Shown: piece after piece, positions 54,165-63,691 of the stretch | Position numbering within the stretch: position 1 is the first letter of the stretch | Layout: every line of letters starts with the position of its first letter | Source: Hydrogenophaga sp. | Lineage (GTDB): Bacteria; Pseudomonadota; Gammaproteobacteria; Burkholderiales; Burkholderiaceae_C | Reading direction: 5' to 3' | Assembly: GCF_019635465.1 (NCBI RefSeq) | Contig: NZ_JAHBZK010000011.1 | Coordinates: forward strand, 85,103 to 149,102 | Length of the DNA: 64,000 bases | The notes under the pieces: generated by a model | Seen by the model: only the letters and a program-made list of their open reading frames with translations | Told to the model about the DNA's origin: nothing | Databases searched by the model: none | Position numbers and translations under genes: made by a program

Positions 54165-56768
54165 CGCCTTGAGCACGTTCTGCAGGCGGCGCGCACTGCG
54201 CTCGTCGTGCGACGAGGCCAGCACGCGCGCCACGTCCTGCGGCCAGGTTTCTGCCGGCGCAGCATCGTGACGTCGGGTCAACAGCTGCAACTGCAGCATG
54301 CGGCGCTCGCTCAGTTGCTCGGCCGGCGTGGGCACATCGGCTGCGATCTCCAGGCGCAACAGGGCGTCGCCCGATGCGGGTGTGGATTGACCCAGTGCCG
54401 CCGCCCAGGCGCCGCGTTGCGATGCGTTCACCCGCGCGCCCAACGCCTGTGAGGCGGGCAGCTTCTCGGCGTCGCGCGACTGCCAGGCGTCCACGATCTG
54501 TGACAGCACCTCGCCGTGGGCCTGCTCGGCCAGACGCTTGAGGCTGCTCTGGGCAGCGTCCATGGCCTGGCGCTGCGCGCGAAAGGCCGCATCGCCCAGG
54601 CGCGGGCCACGAGGGGCGCGGTCGTCGCGCGCACCGCGGCCAAAGCGGCCACCATCGCGTGCGTCGCCACGCCCACCGCGACCATCTCTGCCGTCCCTGC
54701 CATCGCGGCGACCATCGCGCCCGGCAGGTGCCACCTCGGCGCGCTTCTGGCCGGGGCGGTCGTCGCCACGCATGGCCACCAGCTTGCGCGGCGCAGCGGG
54801 CGCTGCCGGCTTGGCTTCGCCTTCGGCTGGAGCCTCGGCGTCAGCCGACACCGGTGCTGCGGGTGCGCCTGGCGCCGGGGCCGCCGGTGCTGCGCGGCTT
54901 GCTTCGTCCAGCGCCTTCATCGCTGCCTGGATGCGCGATGCGTCGCCCGACTGGCTTGCGGCCTCCAGCTCGCGAGCGGCCTCCAGCACGCGTTGATCGT
55001 GCGCGCTCAGCGCACTGGCCTGCTGTTGGCGAACCTGCGTCTTGCGCGCAAACGCGGCGTCGATCGGCGCACGGAAGGCCTCCCAGAGCTTCTGCTCGTG
55101 CTTGCGGTCCAGCGGCACAGCGTGCGCCTCGGCCTGCCAGCGCTGCTGCAGGGCTTTCACTGCGTCCAGGCGCAAAGGCTCCGCCTGCGACAGCGCCACC
55201 GCCTCGTCGATCAGCGCCTTGCGGCGCGCGGTGCTTTCGGCCTGTGCGGCTTCCAGGCGGGCGTGGGCCAGGTGCATGGCCTCTTTCCACTGTGGCTGGA
55301 TATCGGCGAAGGCTTTTTCACTCAGATGGCCCGCCTGGCGCCACCGCTCGGAGAACCCGTGCAGTTCGCGCAACTGCTGCTTCCAGTCGTCGCGCTCGGC
55401 GTTGGCTGTGATCCAGGCCTTGAGTTCGTCGATCAAGGCGGTGCGCTGCGCGCGCGTCGCTTCGGACTGCTGCCGCACCTGCGTCAGCCAGGCCTCGACC
55501 TGCTTGTGCGCTTCGGTACAGGCCTCGTCAAAGCGCTTCCACAGGGCGTGGTTGGGCGCGCCACCCTGATCGGTGGTCTTCCACTGCTCACGCAGCTGGC
55601 GGATGGCCTCTTGCAGCTTGCGCCCCGACGGCCGCTGACCTTCGGGCGCGGTGTTGAGGGCCTCGGCCTTGGCCACCAGCTCTTCGCGCAACTGATCGGC
55701 GCGCCAGCGTTGCCAGCCTTCCAGCTCACCCGCCTGGGCCAGCGCGGCCTGCGCGCGCGACTCCAGCGCGCCCGCAACCAGGCGGCCGTGCTTCTTGAGC
55801 AGTTGCCGCAATTCGTTGGCCACTTTGGGCGTGACTTTGCCGTGGCCTTGCGCCACTTCGGCTTCAAGGGCCGCCACCGCGGCTTCCACTTCGGTATGCG
55901 CACGTTCGCGCCGCTCGGCCTGGGCTGGTGCGTCCGCCGCGGCGTCGGCCGCGGACGGCTCGCCACGGGCCACCCGCAACTCGTCAGCCCACACCGGCAC
56001 GGCAGGCAGGGGAGCGGCCGGGTCGGCGTCGGCCGCCACGGCCTGGGCCAACGCGGCGGCAAAGGCGTCCCACACCAGTTGCAGTTGCTGACGCGATGCA
56101 TCGACCATGGGCGGGAACTTGGCGTCCACGCTGCCCCATTGGGTGTCCTGCGTCAGGCCATCGACCTGCTGCTGCCACTGCGCCACATCCGCCTTGAGCG
56201 CATCGGCGGTGTGTTGGGCATCGCGCCAGGGTTTGGTGGACAGCACCTCGATGCGCTGCGCAATCAGCACCGCGGCTTCGCGCTCGACCTGCACCGCGTG
56301 CTGCAGGTCCTCGATCGACTTGATGCGATCGGCCAGTTGCTGACGCAGCGTGGCCAGCGGCTCACGCGAGAGCGGCGCGCCCGCGCGGGCAGCGTCGCGC
56401 TGCCAGGCCAGTGCGTCGCCCAGGTTCAGGCGCGCGGCATCCAGCAGGGCCTGCGCCTTGGCGCTCCATTCTTCAGCGGCATTGGCCTGCGCCTTCTGGC
56501 GCTTGAGCTCGTCGAGCTTTTCCTTCAGTGGCTTGGCCGCGCCGCGGTCGCGGTGGCTCAGGTCCTTGAACACTTCGTTCATCTGCTCGACCGTGGGCTC
56601 GGTGTCCAGCCAGGCGCGCAAACGCTCGGTGCGTTCGCCAGAGGTGGCGGCCGAGAAGACGCCACCAGTGAGGGCGTCCAGGGGATGGGCAGGGGCAGAC
56701 TTCGGCGGAATGGGGGTGTTCACAGCGGGCTCGGTGACAGGCTTCTGACGCAGGGAAAACAGCGACAT
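54150..56768 (-). CDS. DUF349-domain protein with RGG-like linker
   Basis: 872 residues, largely helical/coiled. Several DUF349 repeats (LxxxWK....R....LWxxF patterns) occur between about 180 and 640. A Pro/Ala-rich stretch and then an Arg-Gly-Asp-rich segment (about residues 685-735; units like GRDGRDGRGGRGD and RFGRGARDDRAPRG) precede a helical C-terminal domain. DUF349 proteins are of uncertain function; a nucleic-acid or ribosome link has been suggested. The basic RGG-type linker fits RNA binding. The ATG at 56768 (MSLFSLRQKP) is preferred to the longer frame. Confidence 0.85.
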   Translation of the reverse strand: MSLFSLRQKPVTEPAVNTPIPPKSAPAHPLDALTGGVFSAATSGERTERLRAWLDTEPTVEQMNEVFKDLSHRDRGAAKPLKEKLDELKRQKAQANAAEEWSAKAQALLDAARLNLGDALAWQRDAARAGAPLSREPLATLRQQLADRIKSIEDLQHAVQVEREAAVLIAQRIEVLSTKPWRDAQHTADALKADVAQWQQQVDGLTQDTQWGSVDAKFPPMVDASRQQLQLVWDAFAAALAQAVAADADPAAPLPAVPVWADELRVARGEPSAADAAADAPAQAERRERAHTEVEAAVAALEAEVAQGHGKVTPKVANELRQLLKKHGRLVAGALESRAQAALAQAGELEGWQRWRADQLREELVAKAEALNTAPEGQRPSGRKLQEAIRQLREQWKTTDQGGAPNHALWKRFDEACTEAHKQVEAWLTQVRQQSEATRAQRTALIDELKAWITANAERDDWKQQLRELHGFSERWRQAGHLSEKAFADIQPQWKEAMHLAHARLEAAQAESTARRKALIDEAVALSQAEPLRLDAVKALQQRWQAEAHAVPLDRKHEQKLWEAFRAPIDAAFARKTQVRQQQASALSAHDQRVLEAARELEAASQSGDASRIQAAMKALDEASRAAPAAPAPGAPAAPVSADAEAPAEGEAKPAAPAAPRKLVAMRGDDRPGQKRAEVAPAGRDGRRDGRDGRDGRGGRGDARDGGRFGRGARDDRAPRGPRLGDAAFRAQRQAMDAAQSSLKRLAEQAHGEVLSQIVDAWQSRDAEKLPASQALGARVNASQRGAWAAALGQSTPASGDALLRLEIAADVPTPAEQLSERRMLQLQLLTRRHDAAPAETWPQDVARVLASSHDERSARRLQNVLKALLKR

Positions 56769-56890
56769 GTGGTGGGTAGATGGGTCTTGGGGACCGGGGG
56801 CGCTGGCGCGCGAAAAACGCGTATTGTCGCCGCACGGAGAGCGCTTGGGGAGCGCCCTGCGGCGGGTGGCCACGCCACCCGGGACGGGGC

Positions 56891-59800
56891 TCAGCGCGCC
56901 GCGAGTTGCAGCTCGACCTGAGCCTTGGTCGCCTCGCCTTGCCCGGCGCTGCCCAACCTGGGGGCCCCCAGAAACACCCGGTCTTCGGCGAGCTGCTGGC
57001 GCAGGAGGTGCTCCTTGACGGCCACCGCGCGCGCCACCGCCAGTTCGCGCATGGCCTGCTCGTCGGGCACCTGTGCCGCCAGCAGCAGCGCCTCCATCTC
57101 GGGCACCGGAATGTCCTTGGCGATGCCGATGAAGTTGCGCGGCTTGGGGATGTCGGCGCGGCGGTAGGCCTCGCGCAGCAAGGCCTCGCGTTCGGCGGCC
57201 TCGATGACCGGGCGCGCGGGCACCTCGCCACCTGCACGCGCCAGCTGCCGCCGTTTCTCGGTGCGCAGCAGTTCGTCGAGCCGGGCCGCCTGCCAGCCGG
57301 CGCGTTCGGCCTCGGCGTTGGCTTCGCCCACGATGGTCAGGCGCAAGGCCGGGCGATTGAGCAAGGCCTTGGCCACGGCGTCGAGCTGGCGGCGATCGGC
57401 GTCGTCCAGGGTGGCACGCCCGGGCTCGAACGCGATGCGGCTGGCGTCGGCACCGCCCGCCGACAAGGCATTGGCGATGAGCGAGAACGGCGCGGTGATG
57501 GCCTTGCCGATCAGGTTGACGATGAGCCGCACGATGATGGGCCCCAGGCGGAATTGCGGGTCGTTGAGCGAGCCGCTGATGGGCAGGTTGATGTCGATCA
57601 CACCGTCGCGATCGGCCAGCAAGGCAACCGCCAGCTTGACGGGCAGGTTGGCGCTGCTGGCCGGGTCACGCTCGCCGAAGCTGAGCTGGTTGAGCACGAT
57701 CTGGTTGCTGGCCTCGAGCTGGCCACTGGGCTCGATGCGGTAGCGCACGTCCACGCTGAGCTTGCCGCGTTCGATGCCGTAGCCCGCGTACTTGGCGCTG
57801 TAGGGCGACAGCGGCGGCAACTCGAGGTCGCGCACCTGGCCCTTGATGTCCATGGCCAGCGGCGTGGCCAAAGGGTTGATCTGCCCCGCCACGTCGAGCA
57901 GCGCCGTCCCCTCGGCGCGGCCCTTGAGCGAGAGATCGGCCAGCGCAAGCGGCTGCCCGGGCGCAGGCGGCTCGCTGCTGAATGCACTCAGGCGGCCCGT
58001 CACCTCGCTGAGGTTGGCGGTGTAGTTGGGTTTGATGAAGCGGTCCGAGAAACGCACCCGACCATTGACGAGGCTGATGGGGCCGATGCGGATCTGCGCT
58101 GGCGCTGCGGACTGTTCCGGCGCCTGCGCCTGCGGGGTCGGCGCCTGTGGCTGCTGCGGCGCAGACGATTTGAGCAGTCCTTGCAGGTTGATGCGACCCT
58201 GCTCGTCGATCAGCACCCGCGCAAAGTAGTCGCTGAGCGCGGTCTCGTCCACACCAATCACCGTGGCCTCGCCCGGCACCACCCGCACCGCCAGCCCCCG
58301 CAGCTGCAGGCTGGCCCAGGTCAGCAACTCCTCCGCAGGGGCGATGGAGTTGGCGCGCAGGTCGTCGATGGACGCGTTGGCGCGCAAGTCGACCCGCGGG
58401 CCGGCGTCGCTCAGGCTCAGGTCAAGCTCACCCTGCAACCCCGCTTCGGCGCGCAGGACCTCCAGGTTGTTGAGCTGATCGGCCACGTAAGGCACAAACG
58501 CATGCAAGGGCACTCGCTCGAGCACCAGCTGGCCACGGGCACCCGCGCCGGTGGTGGCCCCGGGCAACTGTACCCGACCATCAAAGCGCAGTTGCGCCGG
58601 CGTACCGACTTCGCGCGGACCGTCTCCGGCGGGCGCTTGCGTCAGTCGCGCTTGCAGCTTCAAGGTGGTGGGCGGCGGCTTGGCGGCCAGCGGCTGCACA
58701 TTGGCCGCCCGCAGCGAGAGGCCATCGATGTTCAAGGCCACCCGCTGCCCCGGTTGCTCGTCCACGAAAGCGACCCGACCACCGTCCAGGGCCACCTCGT
58801 TCAACCTCACATCCCACGCAGGCGCGGGTGACGGCGCTGCTGGCTCGTCGGCCGCCGAAGCGGGCGAGGTCGAACGCAACCAGTCCTGCGCCTGCCATCG
58901 CCCGTCGGCGCGTCGCTCAAGCGCCACGCGGGGCCCGCGCAACGCCATGCGGCCGACCTCGATGCGGCGCGCCATCAGGTCCAGCGCGCCGTCGGCCACC
59001 GTCAACGATGACCAAGCCACCTGGGGTTGTCGTGCAGAGCCCAGCAGCACATCGTCCAGCGACAGGTTCTTGATGTCGATGCGTAACCCGGGTGGCGCCG
59101 GTTCGGCCGCAGCGCGCCAGTGAAATTCCAGCGCCGCCTGTGCACGCCCCGCCAGCGGCAGGGTGAGGTACTGCGCCACATAGGGTGCCGCCACGCTCAG
59201 CGGCAACTCACCCAGCGTCAACTGTGCCGAGGCCTCTTGATCGGTGGCCCGGCCACTCAGTTGCAGCGGCGTGTCGCCCAGGCGGGCGTCAAGCGACAGC
59301 GGTACGGCCTGCTGGACAGGCCAGGTCAAGCCGGTGGCCTTGAACTGCATCGCAGACAGGGACACGTCCGCCTGCGGCCGGACAGCAGCATCGCGCCAAT
59401 GGACGGCGCCCTCTTCCAGCGTCACTTCATTGACGGCCAGTTGCCAGCCGGCGGTCGAGGAGGAGGAACCCGATGCGGGTTGCGACGCGGGCTGCGATAC
59501 AGGCTGCGACACAGGCAAGCTGGCCAGCATCCGCTGCAGGTTGATGCCGCCGCGAGCGTCCCGCGTCACGGTCAGCGCGGGTCCGGTCAAACGCACGCGG
59601 GCGACGCTCGCACGCTGACGCAGCACCTCCACCCGGTCCAGATCCACAGCCAGGCGCTGCCACCGCAGCCAGACCTCGTCTCCCTCGGAGAAAGCCACAT
59701 CGGACACGGCCGCCTGACCGGAGAGGACCAAGGTGGGTTGATCGTGCTGCTCGAACGCCAGCGACAAGTCCAGGTGCAGGTGCGCCGAGCGCAAACGCGC

Positions 59801-60562
59801 AGGCAGGGAAGCCGGCCAATAGGCCAGGTAGGGCTGAACATCGAGATCCGGAATCTGCAACCGCACGCGCGTTTCGCGGTCTTGCGCGAAGGGCGTCGTG
59901 GCGGCACGCGTGTCGAACCGACTGCCATTGAGCTCGAACGCCAGACGCGGCTCGGTAACCACTTCCCGGCGCGAGCCCAGGTTGCTGAGGAAGGGCACCG
60001 ACAGGTTGAGCTGATGCAGACGGTGGGTCACGCCGACCGACCGGTCCTCCAGGGTGAGCGCGCCATCGGTGACGTCAATGTTGAAGATGGCGAAACGAAC
60101 GGGCCCACCTGGCTCGCCCGGTTCGTCAGCGGGTGCTTGCAGGCGCTGGATCACATCGTCCAGATCGAGCCGACCGTCATCGGTGTGCTGAACGTGGAGT
60201 TCGGGCGCTTCGATGCGCAGGGCATCCACCACAGGCGCCCAGCGCAACAGCGACTGCAGTTCCATATCTATATAGACGCGCCGCACGCTGAACTGAGTCG
60301 AGGTGCCCGCCGCGTTCGCCACCTGCAGGCCCTGGAGGTCGAACACCAGCGACCACGGGCGCACGTCAATGCGCTCAATGCTCACCTGGCGCCCCAGCGC
60401 TGCGCTGCCCTGCTTCTGCAACTGCCACTTGAGCAATGGCGGCAGTCCCAGCCACATGAGGCCCCACAGCACCAGCAGAGCGGCTACCCCATAGCCCAGA
60501 CGGCGCAGCCAGTGCCGGGCATCAAAGGCGATCGAACGGGGATGGACTGCGCGCTCGGCCAT
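56891..60562 (-). CDS. DUF748 (AsmA-like) envelope protein
   Basis: 1223 residues: a short cytoplasmic N-terminus, one membrane anchor (about 24-46) and a huge periplasmic part rich in beta-strand. It resembles AsmA/TamB-like repeating beta-groove proteins that bridge inner and outer membranes and are implicated in lipid transport. The C-terminal 150 residues look OmpA-like (FEPGRATLDDADRRQLDAVA), suggesting peptidoglycan contact. A Ser-Gln-Pro/Ala repeat near residue 351 (nucleotides about 59476-59514) is low-complexity and encoded by a 12-base tandem repeat. It is co-oriented with the DUF349 gene, 122 bases apart. Confidence 0.87.
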   Translation of the reverse strand: MAERAVHPRSIAFDARHWLRRLGYGVAALLVLWGLMWLGLPPLLKWQLQKQGSAALGRQVSIERIDVRPWSLVFDLQGLQVANAAGTSTQFSVRRVYIDMELQSLLRWAPVVDALRIEAPELHVQHTDDGRLDLDDVIQRLQAPADEPGEPGGPVRFAIFNIDVTDGALTLEDRSVGVTHRLHQLNLSVPFLSNLGSRREVVTEPRLAFELNGSRFDTRAATTPFAQDRETRVRLQIPDLDVQPYLAYWPASLPARLRSAHLHLDLSLAFEQHDQPTLVLSGQAAVSDVAFSEGDEVWLRWQRLAVDLDRVEVLRQRASVARVRLTGPALTVTRDARGGINLQRMLASLPVSQPVSQPASQPASGSSSSTAGWQLAVNEVTLEEGAVHWRDAAVRPQADVSLSAMQFKATGLTWPVQQAVPLSLDARLGDTPLQLSGRATDQEASAQLTLGELPLSVAAPYVAQYLTLPLAGRAQAALEFHWRAAAEPAPPGLRIDIKNLSLDDVLLGSARQPQVAWSSLTVADGALDLMARRIEVGRMALRGPRVALERRADGRWQAQDWLRSTSPASAADEPAAPSPAPAWDVRLNEVALDGGRVAFVDEQPGQRVALNIDGLSLRAANVQPLAAKPPPTTLKLQARLTQAPAGDGPREVGTPAQLRFDGRVQLPGATTGAGARGQLVLERVPLHAFVPYVADQLNNLEVLRAEAGLQGELDLSLSDAGPRVDLRANASIDDLRANSIAPAEELLTWASLQLRGLAVRVVPGEATVIGVDETALSDYFARVLIDEQGRINLQGLLKSSAPQQPQAPTPQAQAPEQSAAPAQIRIGPISLVNGRVRFSDRFIKPNYTANLSEVTGRLSAFSSEPPAPGQPLALADLSLKGRAEGTALLDVAGQINPLATPLAMDIKGQVRDLELPPLSPYSAKYAGYGIERGKLSVDVRYRIEPSGQLEASNQIVLNQLSFGERDPASSANLPVKLAVALLADRDGVIDINLPISGSLNDPQFRLGPIIVRLIVNLIGKAITAPFSLIANALSAGGADASRIAFEPGRATLDDADRRQLDAVAKALLNRPALRLTIVGEANAEAERAGWQAARLDELLRTEKRRQLARAGGEVPARPVIEAAEREALLREAYRRADIPKPRNFIGIAKDIPVPEMEALLLAAQVPDEQAMRELAVARAVAVKEHLLRQQLAEDRVFLGAPRLGSAGQGEATKAQVELQLAAR

Positions 60563-60619
60563 GGTGCGCAGTGTCTCTCAAGGTTGCGACCGGTGGATGA
60601 ACAGCCCCTAAAAGCAGAA

Positions 60620-60647
60620 ACCCCGGCAGGGCGAACCTGGCCGGGGT
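60620..60647 (-). terminator. Intrinsic terminator with no known upstream gene
   Basis: On the minus strand ACCCCGGC pairs with GCCGGGGT and is followed by TTCTGCTTTT. The orientation implies a leftward transcript arriving from 60650-61200, where no protein gene is recognisable. Confidence 0.55.
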
Positions 60648-61247
60648 GGACGGCGGGCAACAAGGCACTTGCCGTCGGTTTTGGAGGCAGGAGGGTCTGG
60701 TCCCGCCAACCTGGAAGCAAGAGATTGCTCCCGATGGGGTGCCAACTTGCGGCAGTACCGCGCTGTTGGCAAATGCCGGTCTTTCAGACTGGCGAAACGA
60801 AGACTACGCCCACCCCTTCGGCTCGGCAAGCGACGGTCGTCGGCTTGTGATGGAACTTTTCAATGAGAGCGGGCACTGCCATTTCGGAACCCTGGAACCG
60901 CATTTCGCGGCATGAAAGGCCGCGCCCAGCCGACCAGCGGTCATCGAGCGGTCACAGATCGCAAGTCCGCGCCAGGCTTGGACTTGGCGACGGAAAGATG
61001 ACAAGCGTCACGCCATCGCCTGTTTCTTAATTTCAATTTGTTCTGTTGAACACCGTCTAAAACATTGACTTGTTATTTGACGCCCCCTACCATCCGCCGA
61101 CTTTTGCCCAAGCGAGGGTAAACCCCCAACGCTGCCCACCCGGGCTAACTCGACCCTTTTCCCCATGAAGCGGTCGATGGCGACCCCAACGACCGGCCAG
61201 GAGCCCCACCCAAACGGTGCGCCCGGCCGACCAGCAAGGAGCGATCC
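60648..61247. other. Gene-free region with tandem hairpins (possible structured RNA) and A/T-rich promoter zone
   Basis: No credible protein gene. Three consecutive hairpins lie at 60713-60732 (stem closing a GAGA tetraloop on the plus strand), 60741-60770 (two-part stem, GCCAAC/GTTGGC outside and GCGG/CCGC inside) and 60775-60793 (eight pairs, one G-U). A further A/T-rich patch (61020-61085) contains TGTTC-TGTT-GAACA (61039-61052) and TTGACT and probably holds the transglycosylase promoter. I recognise no known riboswitch or RNA class. Short frames here (up to 89 codons) show no domain. Confidence 0.4.
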
Positions 61248-62114
61248 ATGAGGACCAACTCGCCGAAGCCGCAGAAGAGCACGTTCAGTGCCCTGGCCTC
61301 GTCCCTGAACCATGTCGGCCGCGACATGTACCAGGGTTTCATTCACACCACGCAGAACGGTCTGGCCCTGTTGGGCACCGTGGCAGCCCTCACCCTGTTG
61401 GTGTTCGGTATGCGAGCCGATCTGCGCACCACCGCCGAGGAGCGACTGCTGTCCTGGCTGCTTGAGCGCCAGGAAGCGCAGCAACTCGTCGAGCGCGATG
61501 TCGAAGTCGAGCCCAGCGCCATCGAGCGCGTGACCGCTGGCAGCCTGCGCGACCTCACCGAGCAGCAGGCCAAGGTGACCCAGTGGCTGAGCAAGCGCTA
61601 CCGCGTGGCGCCCGAGCCGCTGGCCGCGCTGGTCAGCGAGGCCTACAACATCGGTGAGCGCGTGCGCATCGACCCGACCCTGCTGCTGGCCGTCATGGCC
61701 ATCGAGTCGCGCTTCAACCCGTACGCGCAGAGCCCGGTCGGCGCCCAGGGCCTGATGCAGGTGCTGACCCGCGTGCACACCGAAAAATACGAAGACTTCG
61801 GTGGCGAGCTCGCTGCACTGGATCCGCTGTCCAACCTGCGCGTGGGTGCGAAGGTGCTGCAGGACGCGATCCGCCGCTCCGGCTCGGTCGAAGGTGGACT
61901 GCGGCTGTATGTGGGCGCCGTGTCCACGGACGGCAGCTGGTACATCAACCGCGTGCTGGCCGAGCGCCTGCGCATCCAGAGCGTGGCGCAAGGCAAACCC
62001 ATGCAGCGCTATGTACCGCCGGCGCAGGCCATCCCCGTCACCGCACCGCCGGTGCAGGGTGACGTCGAAGCCGAAGTGCGCCCCGGGCACACCACCACCG
62101 CGATGCCCTCCTGA
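61248..62114 (+). CDS. Membrane-anchored lytic transglycosylase (SLT domain)
   Basis: 288 residues with one membrane helix (about 37-55) and a periplasmic SLT domain (about 125-265). The catalytic Glu153 lies in MAIESRFNPYA, followed by the SPVGAQGLMQV substrate groove. It cleaves peptidoglycan glycosidic bonds with 1,6-anhydro product formation. AAGGAG precedes the ATG. The preceding gene-free stretch is over 600 bases. Confidence 0.9.
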   Translation: MRTNSPKPQKSTFSALASSLNHVGRDMYQGFIHTTQNGLALLGTVAALTLLVFGMRADLRTTAEERLLSWLLERQEAQQLVERDVEVEPSAIERVTAGSLRDLTEQQAKVTQWLSKRYRVAPEPLAALVSEAYNIGERVRIDPTLLLAVMAIESRFNPYAQSPVGAQGLMQVLTRVHTEKYEDFGGELAALDPLSNLRVGAKVLQDAIRRSGSVEGGLRLYVGAVSTDGSWYINRVLAERLRIQSVAQGKPMQRYVPPAQAIPVTAPPVQGDVEAEVRPGHTTTAMPS

Positions 62115-62340
62115 CCCCCAATCGCGTGGTGCTCGGATAAACTACCGGGCGCTACGCGACTGGCGATAGGCGATCACCCAACCGAGGTCGATCGCTGACG
62201 TGGACCCCCGGACCGGCCACCGGCCGCCCCCTCCGGGACAACCACTGGGAAGCGTGCCGCCTGCACCATCTGGTCGGGCGTTCAGCCGTTCGCCTGGGCA
62301 GCCCTTGTTTCCGCAAGGTTCCACCGCCATCAGGACTGCC
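62115..62340. other. glyA leader region, nothing recognised
   Basis: 226 bases between the transglycosylase and glyA. It contains GATAAACT (a -10-like string near 62136) and G/C-rich short inverted repeats, but no motif of glycine, SAM, SAH or tetrahydrofolate riboswitches that I can recognise. Confidence 0.3.
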
Positions 62341-63585
62341 ATGTACGACCGCCGCATCCTCATCGAACAGACCGACCCCGAGCTGTTTGCCGCCATCCAG
62401 GCCGAGAACGCCCGCCAGGAACACCACATCGAACTCATCGCGAGCGAGAACTACGCCAGCCCGGCCGTGATGGCCGCGCAAGGCACCCAACTCACCAACA
62501 AGTACGCCGAGGGCTACCCTGGCAAGCGCTACTACGGTGGCTGCGAGAACGTAGACGTGGCCGAGCAACTGGCCATTGACCGCATCAAGCAGCTCTTTGG
62601 CGCAGACGCCGCGAACGTGCAGCCGCACTGCGGTGCGTCGGCCAACGAAGGCGTCTTTCTGGCTTTCCTGAAACCGGGCGACACCATCATGGGCATGAGC
62701 CTGGCCGAAGGCGGCCACCTCACCCATGGCATGCCGCTGAACATGAGCGGCAAGTGGTTCAACGTCGTGTCCTACGGCCTGAACGCACAGGAAGAGATCG
62801 ACTACGACGCCATGGAGCGCAAGGCGCACGAATCCAAGCCCAAGCTGATCGTGGCCGGTGCGTCGGCCTACAGTCTGCGCATCGACTTTGCGCGTTTTGC
62901 CAAAGTAGCCAAGGACGTCGGTGCCATCTTCATGGTCGACATGGCCCACTACGCGGGCCTCATCGCCGCTGGCGTCTACCCCAACCCCGTGCCACACGCC
63001 GACGTGGTGACCTCGACCACCCACAAAAGCCTGCGCGGCCCGCGCGGTGGCTTCATCCTGATGAAGGCCGAGCACGAGAAAGCCATCAACAGCGCCATCT
63101 TCCCCGGCCTGCAGGGCGGCCCGCTGATGCACGTGATCGCGGCCAAGGCCGTGGCCTTCAAGGAAGCGCTGCAGCCCGAGTTCAAGGCCTACCAGCAACA
63201 GGTGGTGAAGAACGCGCAGGTCGTGGCCGAGACGCTCACCCAGCGTGGCCTGCGCATCGTGAGCGGGCGCACCGAAAGCCATGTGATGCTGGTCGACCTG
63301 CGCGCCAAGGGCATCACCGGCAAAGAGGCCGAGGCCGTGCTGGGCCAGGCCCACATGACCATCAACAAGAACGCCATTCCCAACGACCCCGAAAAGCCGA
63401 TGGTCACCAGTGGTGTGCGCATCGGCACCCCCGCCATGACCACCCGCGGCTTCAAGGACGACGAGGCCCGCCTCACCGCCAACCTGATCGCCGACGTGCT
63501 GGACAACCCGCGCGATGAGGCCAACATCTCGGCGGTGCGCGCCAAGGTGAATGCGCTGACCGCGCGATTCCCCGTCTACAAGTGA
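62341..63585 (+). CDS. glyA: Serine hydroxymethyltransferase
   Basis: 414 residues, standard GlyA. Characteristic segments are [12 protein letters not shown], the [13 protein letters not shown] loop, and the PLP-binding [12 protein letters not shown] with Lys229. It interconverts serine and glycine with tetrahydrofolate, supplying one-carbon units. The ATG at 62341 gives the family N-terminus. It is followed by nrdR, a common arrangement. Confidence 0.97.
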   Translation: MYDRRILIEQTDPELFAAIQAENARQEHHIELIASENYASPAVMAAQGTQLTNKYAEGYPGKRYYGGCENVDVAEQLAIDRIKQLFGADAANVQPHCGASANEGVFLAFLKPGDTIMGMSLAEGGHLTHGMPLNMSGKWFNVVSYGLNAQEEIDYDAMERKAHESKPKLIVAGASAYSLRIDFARFAKVAKDVGAIFMVDMAHYAGLIAAGVYPNPVPHADVVTSTTHKSLRGPRGGFILMKAEHEKAINSAIFPGLQGGPLMHVIAAKAVAFKEALQPEFKAYQQQVVKNAQVVAETLTQRGLRIVSGRTESHVMLVDLRAKGITGKEAEAVLGQAHMTINKNAIPNDPEKPMVTSGVRIGTPAMTTRGFKDDEARLTANLIADVLDNPRDEANISAVRAKVNALTARFPVYK

Positions 63586-63691
63586 TAGCCCCCACGCTCC
63601 GCCGCTACGCGGGTCACTGCCCCCCGAGGGGGCTGATCCGCCTTGGGGCGGCCCGGCGGCGGATCGTGTTTCTCTCTGAGCAAGGTCCCTC
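63586..63691. repeat. G/C-rich intergenic palindrome between glyA and nrdR
   Basis: GCCCCC-CGA-GGGGGC (63618-63632) and a following G/C-rich inverted array. It is similar in form to the CCCCCTT/AAGGGGG element at 13812-13830, suggesting a dispersed repeat family of this genome. Confidence 0.45.

Noticed and set aside
59120-60850. 576-residue plus-strand ORF opposite the DUF748 gene
   Set aside because: It is an antisense shadow with Gln/Arg/His-rich composition, while the minus strand encodes a coherent anchored beta-rich protein with an OmpA-like end.
60646-60915. 89-codon plus-strand ORF in the gene-free region
   Set aside because: No ribosome site, no domain, and its sequence is dominated by the hairpins. 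It could still be real, but I see no support.
62115-62340. Riboswitch before glyA
   Set aside because: I looked for glycine, SAM/SAH and tetrahydrofolate riboswitch signatures and found none. The stems present are short and G/C-driven.
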